A stretch of 64,000 nucleotides of DNA from contig JAJKFL010000042.1 in assembly GCA_021186555.1 (NCBI GenBank), forward strand, positions 27,403,521 to 27,467,520, given 5' to 3'. The translations under genes were made by a program, and so were the position numbers. Positions within the stretch are counted from its first letter, which is position 1, and each line of letters opens with the position of its first letter. This DNA comes from Reticulitermes speratus (Eukaryota > Arthropoda > Insecta > Blattodea > Rhinotermitidae). Positions 34,690 to 47,187 of the stretch are shown one piece after another. A model generated the notes under the pieces. That model saw only the letters and a program-made list of their open reading frames with translations, ran no database searches and was not told where the DNA came from.

Positions 34690-35430
34690 TTATCTGAGCA
34701 ACATGCACCGTGAAAGCCTAAAAACTTAATAAAATTTAAGCTTTCTTAATGAGCTGTAGCCTATGTTGTAAACTCACCCCGCAGGCCATATGCGAACCAC
34801 GGGCCGTCAGTTGCTTATCGCTGCTGTAGGTGACGACGACGACAGCAACAACAACAACAACGAGCTCAAAACGAGATTTCTGTCAAGGAGGCTATATTTT
34901 GTTCTTTGGTTTCAGACGTATACTGCGCTTTTGAGTTTAATGGTTACAATAATCCCTTTGAATCCTCTTGAATTATCATGTCAGAAAGTAAATATTGACT
35001 TATCCCGTAAGGGGTAGGATTAAGTTAGCGCAACAAAATGCTGGAAAATGGGCTCACTATTAATTTGTGAAAGAGTAGGAATATTAAATTAGTATTTAAG
35101 ATGAACTTTGAAACAGAGACGAGAAATCGGGTTTTGGGGGTCTCAGCAACCAGTTGTATACCGAAAGCTTTCAGCAGTGAACAAATAAATCTCATTCCTT
35201 ATTCCATTCGCCTCCACACACAAAATACCTTAATTAGCGGCAGCACTGAACGCCGCCAATGGTTTTTAATTAATTGAATGTTGTCTTTTTTAATAAGGAA
35301 ACTTCTGGACAAGTGTTGAAACGATTTCATTTACAGAAGCAAGTAACATGCAAAAGCAAATGTTTCATGCATAGTTTTGTGTAATTAAACATAATACCTA
35401 TTTGAATTTAGGAGACAGGATACAACAACG
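34690..35430. other. No recognisable feature
   Basis: Spacer; nothing identifiable. Confidence 0.35.
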
Positions 35431-35968
35431 TAAAGCCGGGATTAGACGGCGCGCTGCTCGTCGAGTGACGTGACGTCATTTGCTCGGCCAACAGATCGGA
35501 ACAGAAAAGACAGTCTGGCTACACGACACGGCAAATGGCGGACCAGCGGCCTTGCTCGGGTAGGTTCGGCTCGGCTTGTGGAATAAGTCGTGTTGTTCTA
35601 TGAACTTAAAAATGTCCTCGTTTGACCACTCCATTGTAGCCAATACCAATTGTGGGACAGAAAATTTCACTCTTCGCGCACCCCGACAGCAGAAAACAAA
35701 GACCAGACCTAAGTGTATAGAGACTGGACGAGACTGGCTTGGCGCGTAGACTGCAGGCCCCGTGTAGTCGCAACAGCTGCCCGCGCCGAGTCCCTTTGAG
35801 GATCGTGAAAAAACCGCTTCTGCGGTGATCCAACGAGCCTCACTCCCCCAATCACAAGCCGCGCCGCGCCAGGCCGGATACACGGCGCGTTTGAATACGA
35901 TTCTTTGTCAATGACGTCAGTTATGACGTAAAACGAGCCGAGCCACGCGCCGTCTAATCCCGGCTTTA
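35431..35968. mobile_element. Harbinger-like MITE with perfect 23-bp terminal inverted repeats
   Basis: The left end, starting taaagccgggattagacggc at 35431-35453, is an exact inverted copy of 35946-35968. The 538-bp element is GC-richer than its flanks. Each side also has a CRE octamer, tgacgtca, at 35471-35478 and 35912-35919. On the minus strand the interior keeps a MADF-like start codon and first residues (35573-35634), which links it to PIF/Harbinger elements that carry a MADF/Myb second gene. The TSD is not clear (the 3-bp flanks do not match exactly). Confidence 0.75.
35573..35634 (-). pseudogene. N-terminal remnant of a MADF-domain gene inside the MITE
   Basis: ATG at 35634 (minus) reads MEWSNEDIFKFIE and then HDLFHK before leaving the family pattern. 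W-(S/T)-(N/D)-(E/D)...I..-(Y/F)-I-E is the first helix of MADF DNA-binding domains. Only about 15 residues survive, so the internal deletion kept the presumed 5' leader and start codon and lost the rest. Confidence 0.5.
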
Positions 35969-36114
35969 GAAAAACGTTAATGGTAATTAATTAAGTTAAA
36001 ATGTCCCATCTCTGATAAACCGAAAAGGCCTAAAAAATGGGCTTCACCTGAAAGAATAAAGGCATCCTAAGTTTAAACTTAGGGGACGTTATTATTTGTC
36101 ACCTAGGTTTAAAC

Positions 36115-38564
36115 AGTGTGGTTGGAAATAAAGCACATCACAACACTGTTGGACCATTTGGACTGGGATGGAGGAATCAGAGAGGTCAAATGCTTATCGA
36201 CTTCTGTGAAAGAAATGGACTTATTATAACAAACACATGGTTCAAAAAACCTAAAAGAAGATTGTACACCTGGAAATCACCAGGGGATAAGAGTCGATAT
36301 CAATTGTACTATGTACTAGTGAAACAGCGATTCAGGAACAGTGTGAAGGATGTGCAGACAATGCCTGGAGCAGATATTGACTCTGACCACAATTTACTGG
36401 TTGCAACGATATGCACCAGTTTGAAGAAAATCATAAGGTTCCACAGGCGAAAACCAAGATGGGATTTGGAGAAGCTATATGCTTAACGACAGGTAGTACA
36501 CGATAGACTAGAAGAAAAACTTGGTGCAATCAAATGTGAAAGTGGGAATGTGGAAGGGAAGTGGAACAATATCAAGAAATGTGTGTTAGATACTATGAGT
36601 GATTTAGTTGGAAAAGTCGAGAGGAGAGCAAGAAAGCCATGGATTACTCAGGAGATGATCAGTAAAATGGATGAACGAAGGAAATGGAAGAATGTCAACA
36701 ATGAAGAAGGAAGGAAGCACTACAGAAGACTGAGGAACGAATTGAAAAGAGCCACGGACAAAGCCAAGAAGGAATATCTGGATAGCATATGCAACGAGAT
36801 CATAGAATTTCAAAGAACAGGACGTTATGATTTAATGTACATGAAGACAAAGGAACTAGGTTGGAAAGAAAACCATGGGATTCAAACATTGGCATCGAAG
36901 ACTCTCAAGGGAATGTAATAATAGATCAGAGACGAGTACTGCAAATCTGGAAGAATTATATCACAGAGCTCTACGATCGAGCTAATCGACCATAACACCT
37001 AGAAGTCGAACCTGAAGATGAAGTAGATGAAGACGAGAAAGGCCCTTATATTTTGCAAAGTGAAGTGGAAAAACCTGCCAAGAAGATGAGGGATAAGAAG
37101 GCTACAGGAGATGTTGATGTACCTGGGGATGTACTCAAATTGTTGGGAGAAGATGGTCTCAGATTAATGACACAGCTGATCAGCAGCATGTATGTAACTG
37201 GAGAGTGGCCCAGAGATTTCATTGAAGTTACAATGATTGCCTTAAAGAAGAAGCCCAAAGCTACAAAATGCAGCGACCATCGCACAATCAGCATTATCGC
37301 GCATGCAGCAAAGATAGTAGCCAGGATACTTTGAAGGATTGAAAGGAAGACTGAGGATGCGCTTGGAGAAGATCAGTTTGGATTTAGGAGAGGAAAAGGA
37401 ACTAGGGATGCAATTGGGATGCTGAGAATAATATCAGAACGAACCTTGGTCATAGATGAGGAATTGTGTGCTTGCTTCATAGACTGGCAGATGGCATTTG
37501 ACCGTGTCGACTGGACCAAATTAATGCAGATCCTAAAGGGAACTGGGATAGACTGGCGCGAAAGAAGATTGATCAGCAAACTGTACATAGAGTGTTAAAT
37601 TACGATTGGACAAAGGGGAGACGAGAAGTGTGAAGACTGGAAGAGGAGTTGGACAAGGTTGCTGTTTGTCACCCATTCTGTTCAAATTATATAGTGAGTA
37701 CCTTACCAAGGAAACTCTTGAAGGGTTTTGAGACTTCAAAATAGGAGGACAAATAATTCGCACTGTGAAATATGCAGATGACATGTGCTACTGGCTAGGG
37801 AAGAAAAGGTGCTACAGGGCAAGGTTGATAGACTAATTGCAATTGGAAGACGCTATGGAGTGGAAATGAATGTGAAAAAAACTAAGGTAATGAGAATCTC
37901 AAGGCAACCATCCCCAATGAAAATTATGATAGATCAAAAAACAGTTGGAGAATGAGGAATATTTAAATTATTTGGGTAGGATGATAACAAATGATGCAAA
38001 TTGTACACTTGAAATTAAATCCAGAATTGCCATGGCAAAAGCAGCATTCAAAAAGAAGAAGAAGACGAATCTTTTCACCAGCAAACTGGACTTAAATTTA
38101 AGGAAGAAACTAGTAAAGTGCTACATTTGGAGCATAGCTTTGTATGGTGCTGAAACATGGACACTTTGGAAAATAGATCAGAAATATCTGGAAATTTTTG
38201 AAATGTGGTGCTGGAGAAGAATGGAGAAGATCAGTTGGACCGATCGTGTGAGAAATGAAGAAGTATTACACAGAGTGAAGGAGGAGAGGAATATCCTACA
38301 TACAATAAAAGGAAGAAAGGCTAACTGGATTGGTCACATCTTGCGTAGAAACTGCCTTCTGAAACACGTGATTGAAGGAAAGTGAGAAGGAAGGTTAGAA
38401 ATGACGGGAAGACGAGGTTGAAGACGTAAGCAGCTACTGGATGACCTTAAGGAAAAGAGAAGATACTGGAAATTGAAAGAGGAACCACTAGATCGCACTC
38501 AATGGAGAACTCGCTTTGGAAGAAGCTACGGACCTGTCGTAAGACAGACTACAGAATGATGATG
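36115..38564 (+). mobile_element. RTE-like non-LTR retrotransposon NLR-B, copy 2, longer but decayed
   Basis: It starts inside the endonuclease domain (VVGNKAHHNTVGPFGLG, NTWFKKPKRRLYTW, DSDHNLLVATI with the catalytic SDH), then a linker, then the reverse transcriptase aligned with 7033-8726. Lesions visible by comparison: a Tyr in place of the expected Asp in YQLYYVLV (~36304), TAA at 36484-36486 where CAA is expected, a one-base loss near 36890, an indel near 37332, changes near 37599, one base lost just after YADD (~37774), an insertion near 37940, and TGA at about 38383. An exact 10-bp TSD, aggtttaaac, lies at 36105-36114 and 38565-38574. The 3' end is a GAATGATGATG repeat. Confidence 0.92.
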
Positions 38565-38574
38565 AGGTTTAAAC

Positions 38575-41270
38575 TTGTCATAGTCTCGAATTTGGTTTAT
38601 TTATTTTTGTGTTTGTAATGCATATATTCTTTATAGTATGCATAAGAAAGTCAAATTTGATAACGGACTGTAGTAAGATCTCCATCAGAACATCCACTTG
38701 TTTCACATGCAACTGCACGGAATGTGTACAACATTAAGTATGCACGTGTTTTGTTCAAAATTCTTTCACTGATCACTTTTCACTCGCAGGTCACGAGTTT
38801 TCTTCGCTGTTCTAGACAGAATTTTCGTTATTAAGGGTGTATTTAACGATGCTCAGACTGATGGATCCACTGATGATGCTCAGTGTATGACAGCTCTCGT
38901 TAACCGTCTGACGGGATCGACATACATGAACATGAATTCTTCTGTAGGAGGCTGTAGATGTGGTTTTCAACGGGGTTTTTCTAGTTAAATGAACTGAGTA
39001 GCCAAGTGGCGAGTTATCCTTCGTCTTACACGCAAACAGGCATGCACGATTAAATTACAAGGATAAGCTTTTTTTTTCACGAAATCATGGCAGAACTACT
39101 TTACTTGAGATGGGTAGGGACATAGGACTTGTGGGTTATTCGCGTATTAGTCTACTGCTTGATATATTTTGTCTTATTTCTCAAATGTGTTATTCTCTTT
39201 TCTGTGATTTGATAAATTCGGCTTTGCGAATTTTAGAATTAACTCATGTATTGGGAAAGAGAGAATCGAGACGAATTATCCTTATTTATATTGATTGTAT
39301 TAACATGCCAACGCAGAAAATCTGCACTTAATACTCTGCTTATTCCATATTCCAGCAAAGTTTGGGTTTACCTTAAGCGATGGGGTTTCCTGCGCATGAT
39401 TGCAATTGGCTATAAGGGGTTTAACCGGGCGTTAGATTTGCTACAAGTTTGTCACGAATTGAACTGTATGCGAAATCACGTATGGAATGAGAAAATTAAC
39501 AGTTTTTTAGTTCTCCGTCTTAATACGAACGTCTCTTGTGTTTACACCTACCCGCTCTTCCTATTATTTTCCGAACTACAGAGCGTGACGGACGGATGGG
39601 CTGTGAATTTTAGAGAGGTAGATTTATTGTAATTATTGTTAGTGGAGCATGCATATTCAGTCGGTCCTTATTAATAATAATCACCCAAACGTAAGGTCTT
39701 GTATCGTGCAGCAGACCCGCAGCACTTTGCATGGATGTCCGTACTGTTATTGTCTTCTCTGCTGCGATGTTCGAACTGTCATTCTAGGGGGGACAATGAG
39801 CGAAAGCATACGTGGTTTCAGAAATAGTCTGAACCGACACAAGCCAGATTGTGTAGTCCATGACATATGAAGACTGATGGCCTGAACCAGCCATTTGAAT
39901 GTACAATTTGCCATTCTACACTCTTTGTTAGTTATTTAAGATATGTCACTTTAAACGCCGTTCATTTTCGAACCTCCGAATTCAGTTGCATTGCTTATGA
40001 CCCAGTCTTAATGCATTTACAGCGTTGACAGTTCTGTACCTCCGTTTCTTTTTTGCCTAACTTGATGAAATTACAGTTCAGTTTCAGTAGCCTCATGTTT
40101 AAATATACATGGCCATGATATCATTTAACAATTGAGCTGATTTTTTTCGTGGCAAAATTTAGTTCTACTGAACGATCATTTTTTCGATTAAGCGTAAATA
40201 AAGTGCTTATTCTATTAAAGTCATTGAGCAAATAAATCTAATTTATTATAAGCATCTTAATAATAACAATAGTAATAACGGAACAAATTATATAATGGTA
40301 ACATTATTATTATTATTATTATTATTATTAAGTAAAGTCGCAGTATTTTACTGAGACTTATAGCATGTCTTATACGAAATTGCTCATCCAGTTTTAAACA
40401 GGTTTCATTGCCCCCCCTCTCTCGTACACACAAACACAAACAATAGCTTTAAGAAAACATAACAGAGCATAATTTAAGACCTCATTAACGGTATGGCCAG
40501 TTGTTGACTCGAGCGGAACTCCTTCTGACTTATTTCGAGAGTTCCCTCTCGAATCTCGGCCGAAATACCGACTAACCTGACAGGTGTTTCGTGGATTTAT
40601 TTGGTTCCTGTAGGAACATGCCGGGACAGTACCTTGAATTCGGCCATGACTGCTTCTTATATCAATCATTCACTTTCGTTATTCAACAGCACTTATTATT
40701 CCATGTTATATATTTCGTGTAATGTCAGCGTCATTAATAATAAACTGCAAAATAAACAACATATTGCTTGAAGTACATGCTTTTGAAACTGGTGCCAGAT
40801 ATGTTGCGGTATGAACTGTCTCAGGATGTCCGATTTTTTCAGTAGTGGGACACGTGACCAGATATCCAAATGTGTATTGGCCGCATAAATTTCTTTTACG
40901 CATAACAAAGGTGAAGTACATTCTGTTTGCTTTTCACAATTACGGATTTTTAGTAGTAATACAAAATCTATTCAGAAACAGTTTAATCAGGCAGTGGAAG
41001 CTTGGCTGTCCTGGGCTATTACTTCTTGTATGTTACATTATTGGGTAAACCATTTTTTGGTATAAATGTCGGGCGGGCCTCATGTTGGGCGTCCCGGGCC
41101 CTGTGTAGTTCCTCATTGAGGTATTTTGGTGCCAGTACACTTGCTAACGGAGCCAGTTTCTAGAATTGTCCACGTGTCTTTTTATTTAAAATTTAAGTCG
41201 CAGTTCTTTCGGAATTTTCTGATGTTGCTATTGTTACGTCTTCGTGAATTTATTATTATTGTTATTATGT
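38575..41270. other. No recognisable gene
   Basis: 2.7 kb of spacer with an ATT microsatellite at about 40305-40330. The longest frames (39246-39632, 39110-39331) overlap in different frames, lack motifs and look like chance openings. Confidence 0.4.
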
Positions 41271-41276
41271 TATTCT

Positions 41277-41585
41277 CCATCAGGTATGTATCGGGAAGAG
41301 GAGAGTTCCATGCAGGGTTTTGGTGGGGAAGCGTTAGGGAAAGGGGCCACTTGGAAAGACTAGGAGTTGATTGGAGGATAATATTAAAATATAGCTTAAA
41401 GAAATAGGATCGGAAGCCGTTGACTGGACTAATGTGGCTGAGGACGGGAACAAGTAACAGGCCGTTGTGGCCAAGGTAATGAACAGTCAGCTTCCATAAA
41501 ATGCGGAGAATTTCGTGACAAGCTGAGAAATATTAGCTCCTTGAGAAATACTTCACTGACTGGAGTTAAATTATGAGGTATTGTG
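41277..41585 (+). mobile_element. NLR-A 3' fragment
   Basis: agggttttggtggggaagcg, ggaggataatattaaaatat, gtggctgaggacggga, agcttccataaaatgcgg and tattagctccttgaga align in order with 15010-15260. Decayed. Confidence 0.75.
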
Positions 41586-41962
41586 TACCAAATTTAACAT
41601 GTCTAGCTGCAATGATTCTTTAGTTGTTATCGCTAAATTCTGCTTCAGGTACGACACAGTTTAATGTAGATTATAATTACAGGTTTCATCAAAGCATTTA
41701 CAAATCTTTTCAATAATTATTCTTAAAGACTCGGACATTTACAATTATTGTGGTGTTCATAGCACTGCTACCTTTGGATGTTGTTGGAGACGACTTACTT
41801 CAGGTTTAGAAGTTCAAACTCTTGTGCAGGATCTTCGGCACCGCAGCAGTTGCTGACTGGACTGTTGGTACTGTTATCCCTTGTTCTGTATGCTATTGCT
41901 GTTTAATTTACACGAGTTATTATTATTATTGGAATAGTTTTTATTGATATAATTTTTAGAGA

Positions 41963-41995
<33 letters not shown>

Positions 41996-42598
41996 GAAAG
42001 GGTTTATTTTTGGACCCTACTCTTATTGTAATGCAAATTTTTCGTTTCTTTCTGAAATTAAAAATTGCATCATCCTCTTACATTCTGTTCGAGAAATTAA
42101 ATGGTTTAAAACCGTGTAAATTTTGACACGTAAATTTTTAAATTGGTTTGAAGCTTGCACGTCCATATTGATTGTCTGTATTGCAGGACACTCGAAAGGC
42201 TTTGAACCGCTTGGCTTTAAAAGTGTCCATTAAAATTAATGTTCAAATGCTTATAACTCTGTAGTGATTACGTAAGCAACGTACCACAGTTAAAAGCAAA
42301 ATGACGTTTGGTGGTCACTTGCGTCTCTTCCCGGCCAGTCTGGTTTAGGGGCTCACAGTGCTGGGCTGAAATTGAGACTTACGTTTGATGTTTGCACTGG
42401 GCGTATACAGCTAACTCTTAATGGGAATTTCATGTCCATTTGCCTGGCTGGCTTCAAGTTTCGAGCGAAAACTTGCCTACTGGATGGATTTCTGAGAGCT
42501 TTTCCTGTACGAAGAACTGTTGGGAGAATTATTAATTTTCATGTAATTTTGTTTTATGTAAGTCTAGTATAACCTCTGATTTAGAAAAAAGGTATAAA
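41586..42598. other. No recognisable gene
   Basis: Spacer with an ATT microsatellite at about 41966-41995; nothing else identified. Confidence 0.4.
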
Positions 42599-43565
42599 TT
42601 ATTTGCTTTGAAATATGCCATTAGGAGGGTTCAGGCAAACCAGGAGGGTTTAAAAATGAATGGTATACATCAGCTTCTAGTTTATGCTGATGATGTTAAT
42701 ATATTGGGCGGAAGCGTACATGCTATAAAGAAAAACACAGAAGCTTTAGTAGTCGCTAGTAAGGAGATTGGTCTAGAAGTAAATGCTGAGAAAACTAAAT
42801 ACGTGGTCATGTCTCGAGATCAGAATGCAGGACAAAATCACAACATAAAGTTAGATAATAAATCCTTTGAAAGGGTGGAACAGTTCAAATATTTGGGAAC
42901 ATCCCTAACAAATCGAAATTCCATTTAGGAAGAAATTAAGAGCAGATTGAAGTCGGGAAATGCTTGTTATCATTCGGTGCAGGATCTTCTGTCTTCCAGT
43001 TTGCTATCCAAAAATACAAAAATTAAAATATACAGAAATATAATTTTGCCTGTTGCTTTGTATGGGTGTGAGACTTGGTCTCTCACACTGAGGGAGGAAT
43101 ATAGGCTGAGAGTGTTCGAGAATAGGGTGCTGAGGAGGATATTTGGACCTAAGAGGGACGGGGTAACAGGGGAGTTGAGAAGACTACATAACGAGGAACT
43201 TAATGATCTGTACTCATCAGCAAATTATATGCGGGTGATCAAATCAAGAAGAATGAGGTGGGCGGGGCATGTAGCACGTATGGGTGAGGGGAGAGGCGCA
43301 TACAGGATTTTAGTGGGGAGACCTGAGGGAAGGAGACCACTTGGAAGATCCAGGTATAGATGGGAGGATACTATTAAAATGGATCTTCAAGAAGTGGGAT
43401 GGGGGCATGGACTGGATTCATATGGCTCAGGATAGGGACAGGTGATGGGCACTTGTGAGTGCAATAATGAACCTTCGAGTTCCACAAAACGTGGGGAATT
43501 TCTTGACTAGTTGACGACCTGTTAGCTTCTCAAAAAGGACTCTGCTCCATGGAGTTAGTTAGTTA
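42599..43565 (+). mobile_element. NLR-A, 5'-truncated copy with one nonsense codon
   Basis: One frame from about 42608 to 43435 broken only by TAG at 42926-42928, where the 14.6-kb copy has CAG. It starts just after the LLFNFA block and keeps the catalytic [42 protein letters not shown] and [20 protein letters not shown]. The 3' end is an AGTT repeat, as at 15260. By eye it is close to the 14.3-15.3 kb copy, so the two are young relatives. Possible short TSD tataaat; not firm. Confidence 0.88.
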
Positions 43566-44970
43566 TAAATGATATTATCAACTTTACCGTGGGTGACGTG
43601 TGTGTGCATGCGCGTACGTCAGAATATGAGTATATCTTTTAAGAAAAACAGATTTTCATGAACTTCGCAGTGTCAATGCCGCTGCAATTCACCTCAACTT
43701 TGTCCTTTTGTCGATGACACAAATATAGTGGCTGTGCGAATTTCTGAGGTTGGGATACATATTAATTTCGTTCTACCCACTGTCCTGAAAATGTGTAGAT
43801 TGGTATATTGGAAATTTAGTAACAATTTCAAGACTATTGCTATATTAACCAGACTTTGAAACAAGGACGTTAAACCCCTGAAAATTGATCGGTATACAGT
43901 ATTCACATTTTACATTTTGACAATGAAGCCATAAATGATGAGTTATCTTAGCGTATGAAATTTTGTGTCATGGTAAATTATCAATAAGCATATATGTTCT
44001 GTGTAATTCTTTATCGAGGGTGCTAGAATTAGCTACGGTATATCATAATTACTGTCTGAATTCTTCATGTATGTGGATAAATAGTGAAAATGTGCAGTAC
44101 ATACACAAAATTTTTTGACACACCTGGTTTTGTAGCACTACACACTACTCACCATGAAACTACGCACGTGCTTCGATAGTTTTAGTAGTTCATAAATGGA
44201 TCATATTTTCCCGGAATTTGTAGGTTTACCTTATATTAGTGGAAATTTTAAACGAAATTGATAATTAAATAATTGCTGGTGTATAATTTCTGCTAGTCTA
44301 TCCAGCGACGTGAAAACAACAAAGTGTTCAGTGCTGGTAAGCACTGTTTAGCAGTAATCTGCATTTTTCAAGTTAATAACTACGAGGATCTAACAGAGTA
44401 CAGTTCCTGTCAGTAACATTACTGATGTTACTTGGCGACAGACAAATTACTTTTGTCTTATGATAGGTTGCGTGTGTCTACAGATATAGCGTCCGGGAAG
44501 CGGATATTATGTGATCTGCAACAAACAAACAATTGCAAGCTACACAAGTGTATCGACAGGAACTGCGAAAAACAGTATAACACATCGCAGTGTTTTATTA
44601 ATTGAAAAGCGCAGTTGAATCATTTCAGTGGTGACCTCTGTTCACAATGCGCAGAGTGTGTCGCTGTCAGGACACCAAATTCGTCTGTGATCACCATATT
44701 TGTGATCACATTTGCATTCAAACAGTATTTTAACGAAATGGAATCCCTGTGTTGTTCCAACGTAGGATTAGAACACGTCATTTACTCAAGCAATGTTCTG
44801 TTGAAAAAAACTGGCAGCGTAAACTGAAGATATATTTCATAAGTTCCCTACTTAACTGCTGGTTTGTTCTTTGTCTATTGAATTCTGGTTGATTAGCTGA
44901 ACTACAGTGTTGTTGCCTACCATTTTCCTTAACTGATACCCTCTTTCTCACCGCACGTCACTCTTTACTG
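43566..44970. other. No recognisable feature
   Basis: AT-rich spacer; nothing identifiable. Confidence 0.35.
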
Positions 44971-44974
44971 ATTA

Positions 44975-45140
44975 GCATGTTCACTTCGCCTTGGGTTGAC
45001 ATAATTGATAAGGCTACGGACTTGTACTTGGGAGGTGCCTACTTCGAATCTCCGTCGGGACACTATCCTGACGGAGGATTGTCATGGTTTGTCTCAGGCC
45101 GTGCAGGGAATAGTATTTTAGAAGTCACTACCGCTTCCTT
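44975..45140 (+). mobile_element. tRNA-derived SINE fragment, family 5 (tentative)
   Basis: ataaggctacggacttg followed by a B-box-like ttcgaatctcc and a body with atggtttgtctcaggcc and gaagtcactaccgcttcc. The layout is tRNA head plus body; no TSD found. Confidence 0.45.
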
Positions 45141-45467
45141 CTACATCCTTTCCATTTAACTATTTTCTGTCGTCAAACCATTCGGCGCTACTCTGGCTTA
45201 ATGAGAGCGCTGTTAAACTACGAACAAAAACTTCACAACTTATGTCTTTGCTGGGAAATTCTTTTCAACTAGTTCGTGTTTTTAGTTTTTTGTTTATTCT
45301 TCCTTGTTGTGAGTTATATGGGAGTGTCTAGTTGACTACCTTACTATACACACGTCATTTTTGAGATAGTAACTTAAAATTTCGCCACAGCTGCATTTAA
45401 ATCCTTCCTAATTCGACACTAAGTATAAGCCTATAAATAGCTATTTAGCAACGAATTGGGAAGCTAA

Positions 45468-45585
45468 GCTCTTCACATGAACCGCAATGAAAAGTTATAA
45501 ACTTTTCAATGCGGTTCATGTGAAGAGCAGTCACGCATAAACATTATTATTATAACTTATAATACTAATGTTTATGCGTGACTGC
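45468..45585. repeat. Two abutting near-perfect palindromes
   Basis: Palindrome 1, 45468-45528: 29-nt arms (gctcttcacatgaaccgc against its exact complement, one mismatch further in) with a 3-nt centre. Palindrome 2, 45527-45585: a 20-bp perfect stem (gcagtcacgcataaacatta) whose 19-nt loop contains a further 8-bp perfect stem (tattataa/ttataata). The two share the bases gc at 45527-45528. A truncated NLR-A fragment begins about 25 bp downstream. Confidence 0.95.
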
Positions 45586-45609
45586 GTAATTCTTTGCTAA
45601 GGGGGATAT

Positions 45610-45960
45610 ATGGATTAAACAAGAGGAAGATGGATAAAGCCGCATTATGATGACATTCATGATTTGTACTCTTCGACCAAATCAAGGGTGAGATGGGTGG
45701 AGCATATTGTATACGTAGGGGAGAACAACACTGCACACAGAGTTTTGGTGAAAACCCTGAAGAAAGAGGCAGCTTGGAAGACCTATTTACGGATGAAATA
45801 TGATATTAAAGTTGATTTCAGGATAGGCACAAGTGGTATGAAGTTGTGTACACGGAAGTGAAACTTGGGTTCCGTAAAATGCGGGAAATGTCTTGACTGG
45901 CTGAGGACGTATTATCTTCTGAAGGACCCCCTGCTCCAAGTAATTAGTTCATTGCAAAAA
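45610..45960 (+). mobile_element. NLR-A 3' fragment
   Basis: tttgtactcttcgaccaaat, gggtgagatgggtggagca, cagagttttggtgaaaa, ttccgtaaaatgcggg and cttctgaaggaccccctgct follow 14910-15250 in order. Decayed. Confidence 0.75.
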
Positions 45961-46323
45961 TTATCACACTGCTGTCTAAATTAAGTTACATAATTACTAT
46001 TATTACACGAACATAATTTTTACGACTTAACATTTTCAATTCTGTTGATGGAGAACATCAGTGTGACGATTAGCACTTCTTGTTTGCCAATAAACTATTG
46101 CCAGTGCTCATAGTCCTAATGATTGTGAATTTCTGAAAGCTAGATATTTTACATTTGAGTCATTAACATATTAATTCTTCGTATTGTTTTGTATTGTACG
46201 TGTTGACAAATATGTAGCTCTTAATTTTAACGCGCTTTATCCAAATTATGCTCTAGTATCATAATAAAACCAACAAATGATCCGTCAACACGACATATAT
46301 TCTTAAATGTCAAAAGACAGCTA

Positions 46324-46362
46324 CCTGTTTCGGCTACTAAAAGTAGCCAACATCAGGCCATA
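46324..46362 (-). ncRNA. Inactive hammerhead motif, PLE 46-49 kb left arm
   Basis: Minus strand ctgatgt, stem II ggctac/gtagcc (perfect), gaaac, aggta. Core A9 is changed to U (CUGAUGU); the cleavage site region is also altered (aggta for atgta). Confidence 0.72.
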
Positions 46363-46436
46363 TATAAAATAAAATAAAATAAAGAGACAGTATCTAAAAT
46401 TGCAATTTATAGTTTGAGATCTCAAACTTTACAGTA

Positions 46437-46999
46437 TACAGGGCATACACAAAAGAATGGTGCGGTTTCAAAAGTGAATACAAAATTTATTTCTCACCTT
46501 ACACGGGCACAACATACACCGTCAGCGGCGGCAATGTCCAAGTTTCTCGTTTGGTAATTACAATCCTTCAATTTGTGCACCCTGGGTCACACGACACACA
46601 TCCACACGGTAATCAAACTCATCCCAGACCCGCTGTAATGGCCTGCAGTGCATGCGTTATCCGATCACGAATTTCGTGGATGGACGTGGGCAATGGTGGT
46701 ACATAACCGCTGTCTTTAACGAACCCCCAAAGAAAGAAATCGCACGGTGTAAGATCTGGCGAACGGGGTGGCCAAGGGAGAAGGTTCTTGTCTCCATTTG
46801 CAGCAGCACGTCCGATCCAGCGCTGTGGAAGAAACTGGCCCCGCGGCCACGCAGTAAGCATCAGAAGCGAACTACTGGTAGCGCATGAGAAACTTGGACA
46901 GTTGCCGCCGCTGACGGTGTATGTTGTGCCCGTGTAATGTGAGACATAAATTTTTTATTCTCTTTTGAAACCGCACCATTCTTTTGTGTATGCCCTGTA
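46437..46999 (-). mobile_element. Internally deleted mariner-type DNA transposon, 112-bp TIRs
   Basis: TIRs run 46437-46548 and 46887-46999, starting tacagggcatacacaaaag on both ends, and the flanking dinucleotide is TA on both sides (46435-46436, 47000-47001). The interior encodes on the minus strand the end of a Tc1/mariner-superfamily (DDE_3-like) transposase: FLPQRWIGRA, then WPPRSPDLTPCDFFLWGFVK with the final catalytic Asp, VPPLPTSIHEIRDRI, and after a frameshift near 46625, RVWDEFDYRVDVCRVTQG. The N-terminal two thirds are deleted. It is inserted in or beside the inverted arm of the PLE. Confidence 0.88.
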
Positions 47000-47187
47000 T
47001 ATTACTAAAGAAATATAATATACTGGGGAACTGCAGTTAAAATGAGCTAGGTAAAATGTATAAAATATAATATTTGTGTAAAATATATATTGCCAGTAGA
47101 GAGTAGCTGTATGTTCTATGTTAAAAGTATATCAGCCTATGAAAACACAAGCAATAAACCTAAACAAAAATTGGGTTACCTTTACTT

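Noticed and set aside
39110-39632. Overlapping 73- and 128-residue frames as a gene
   Set aside because: Different frames of the same AT-rich stretch, no motif and no splice context.
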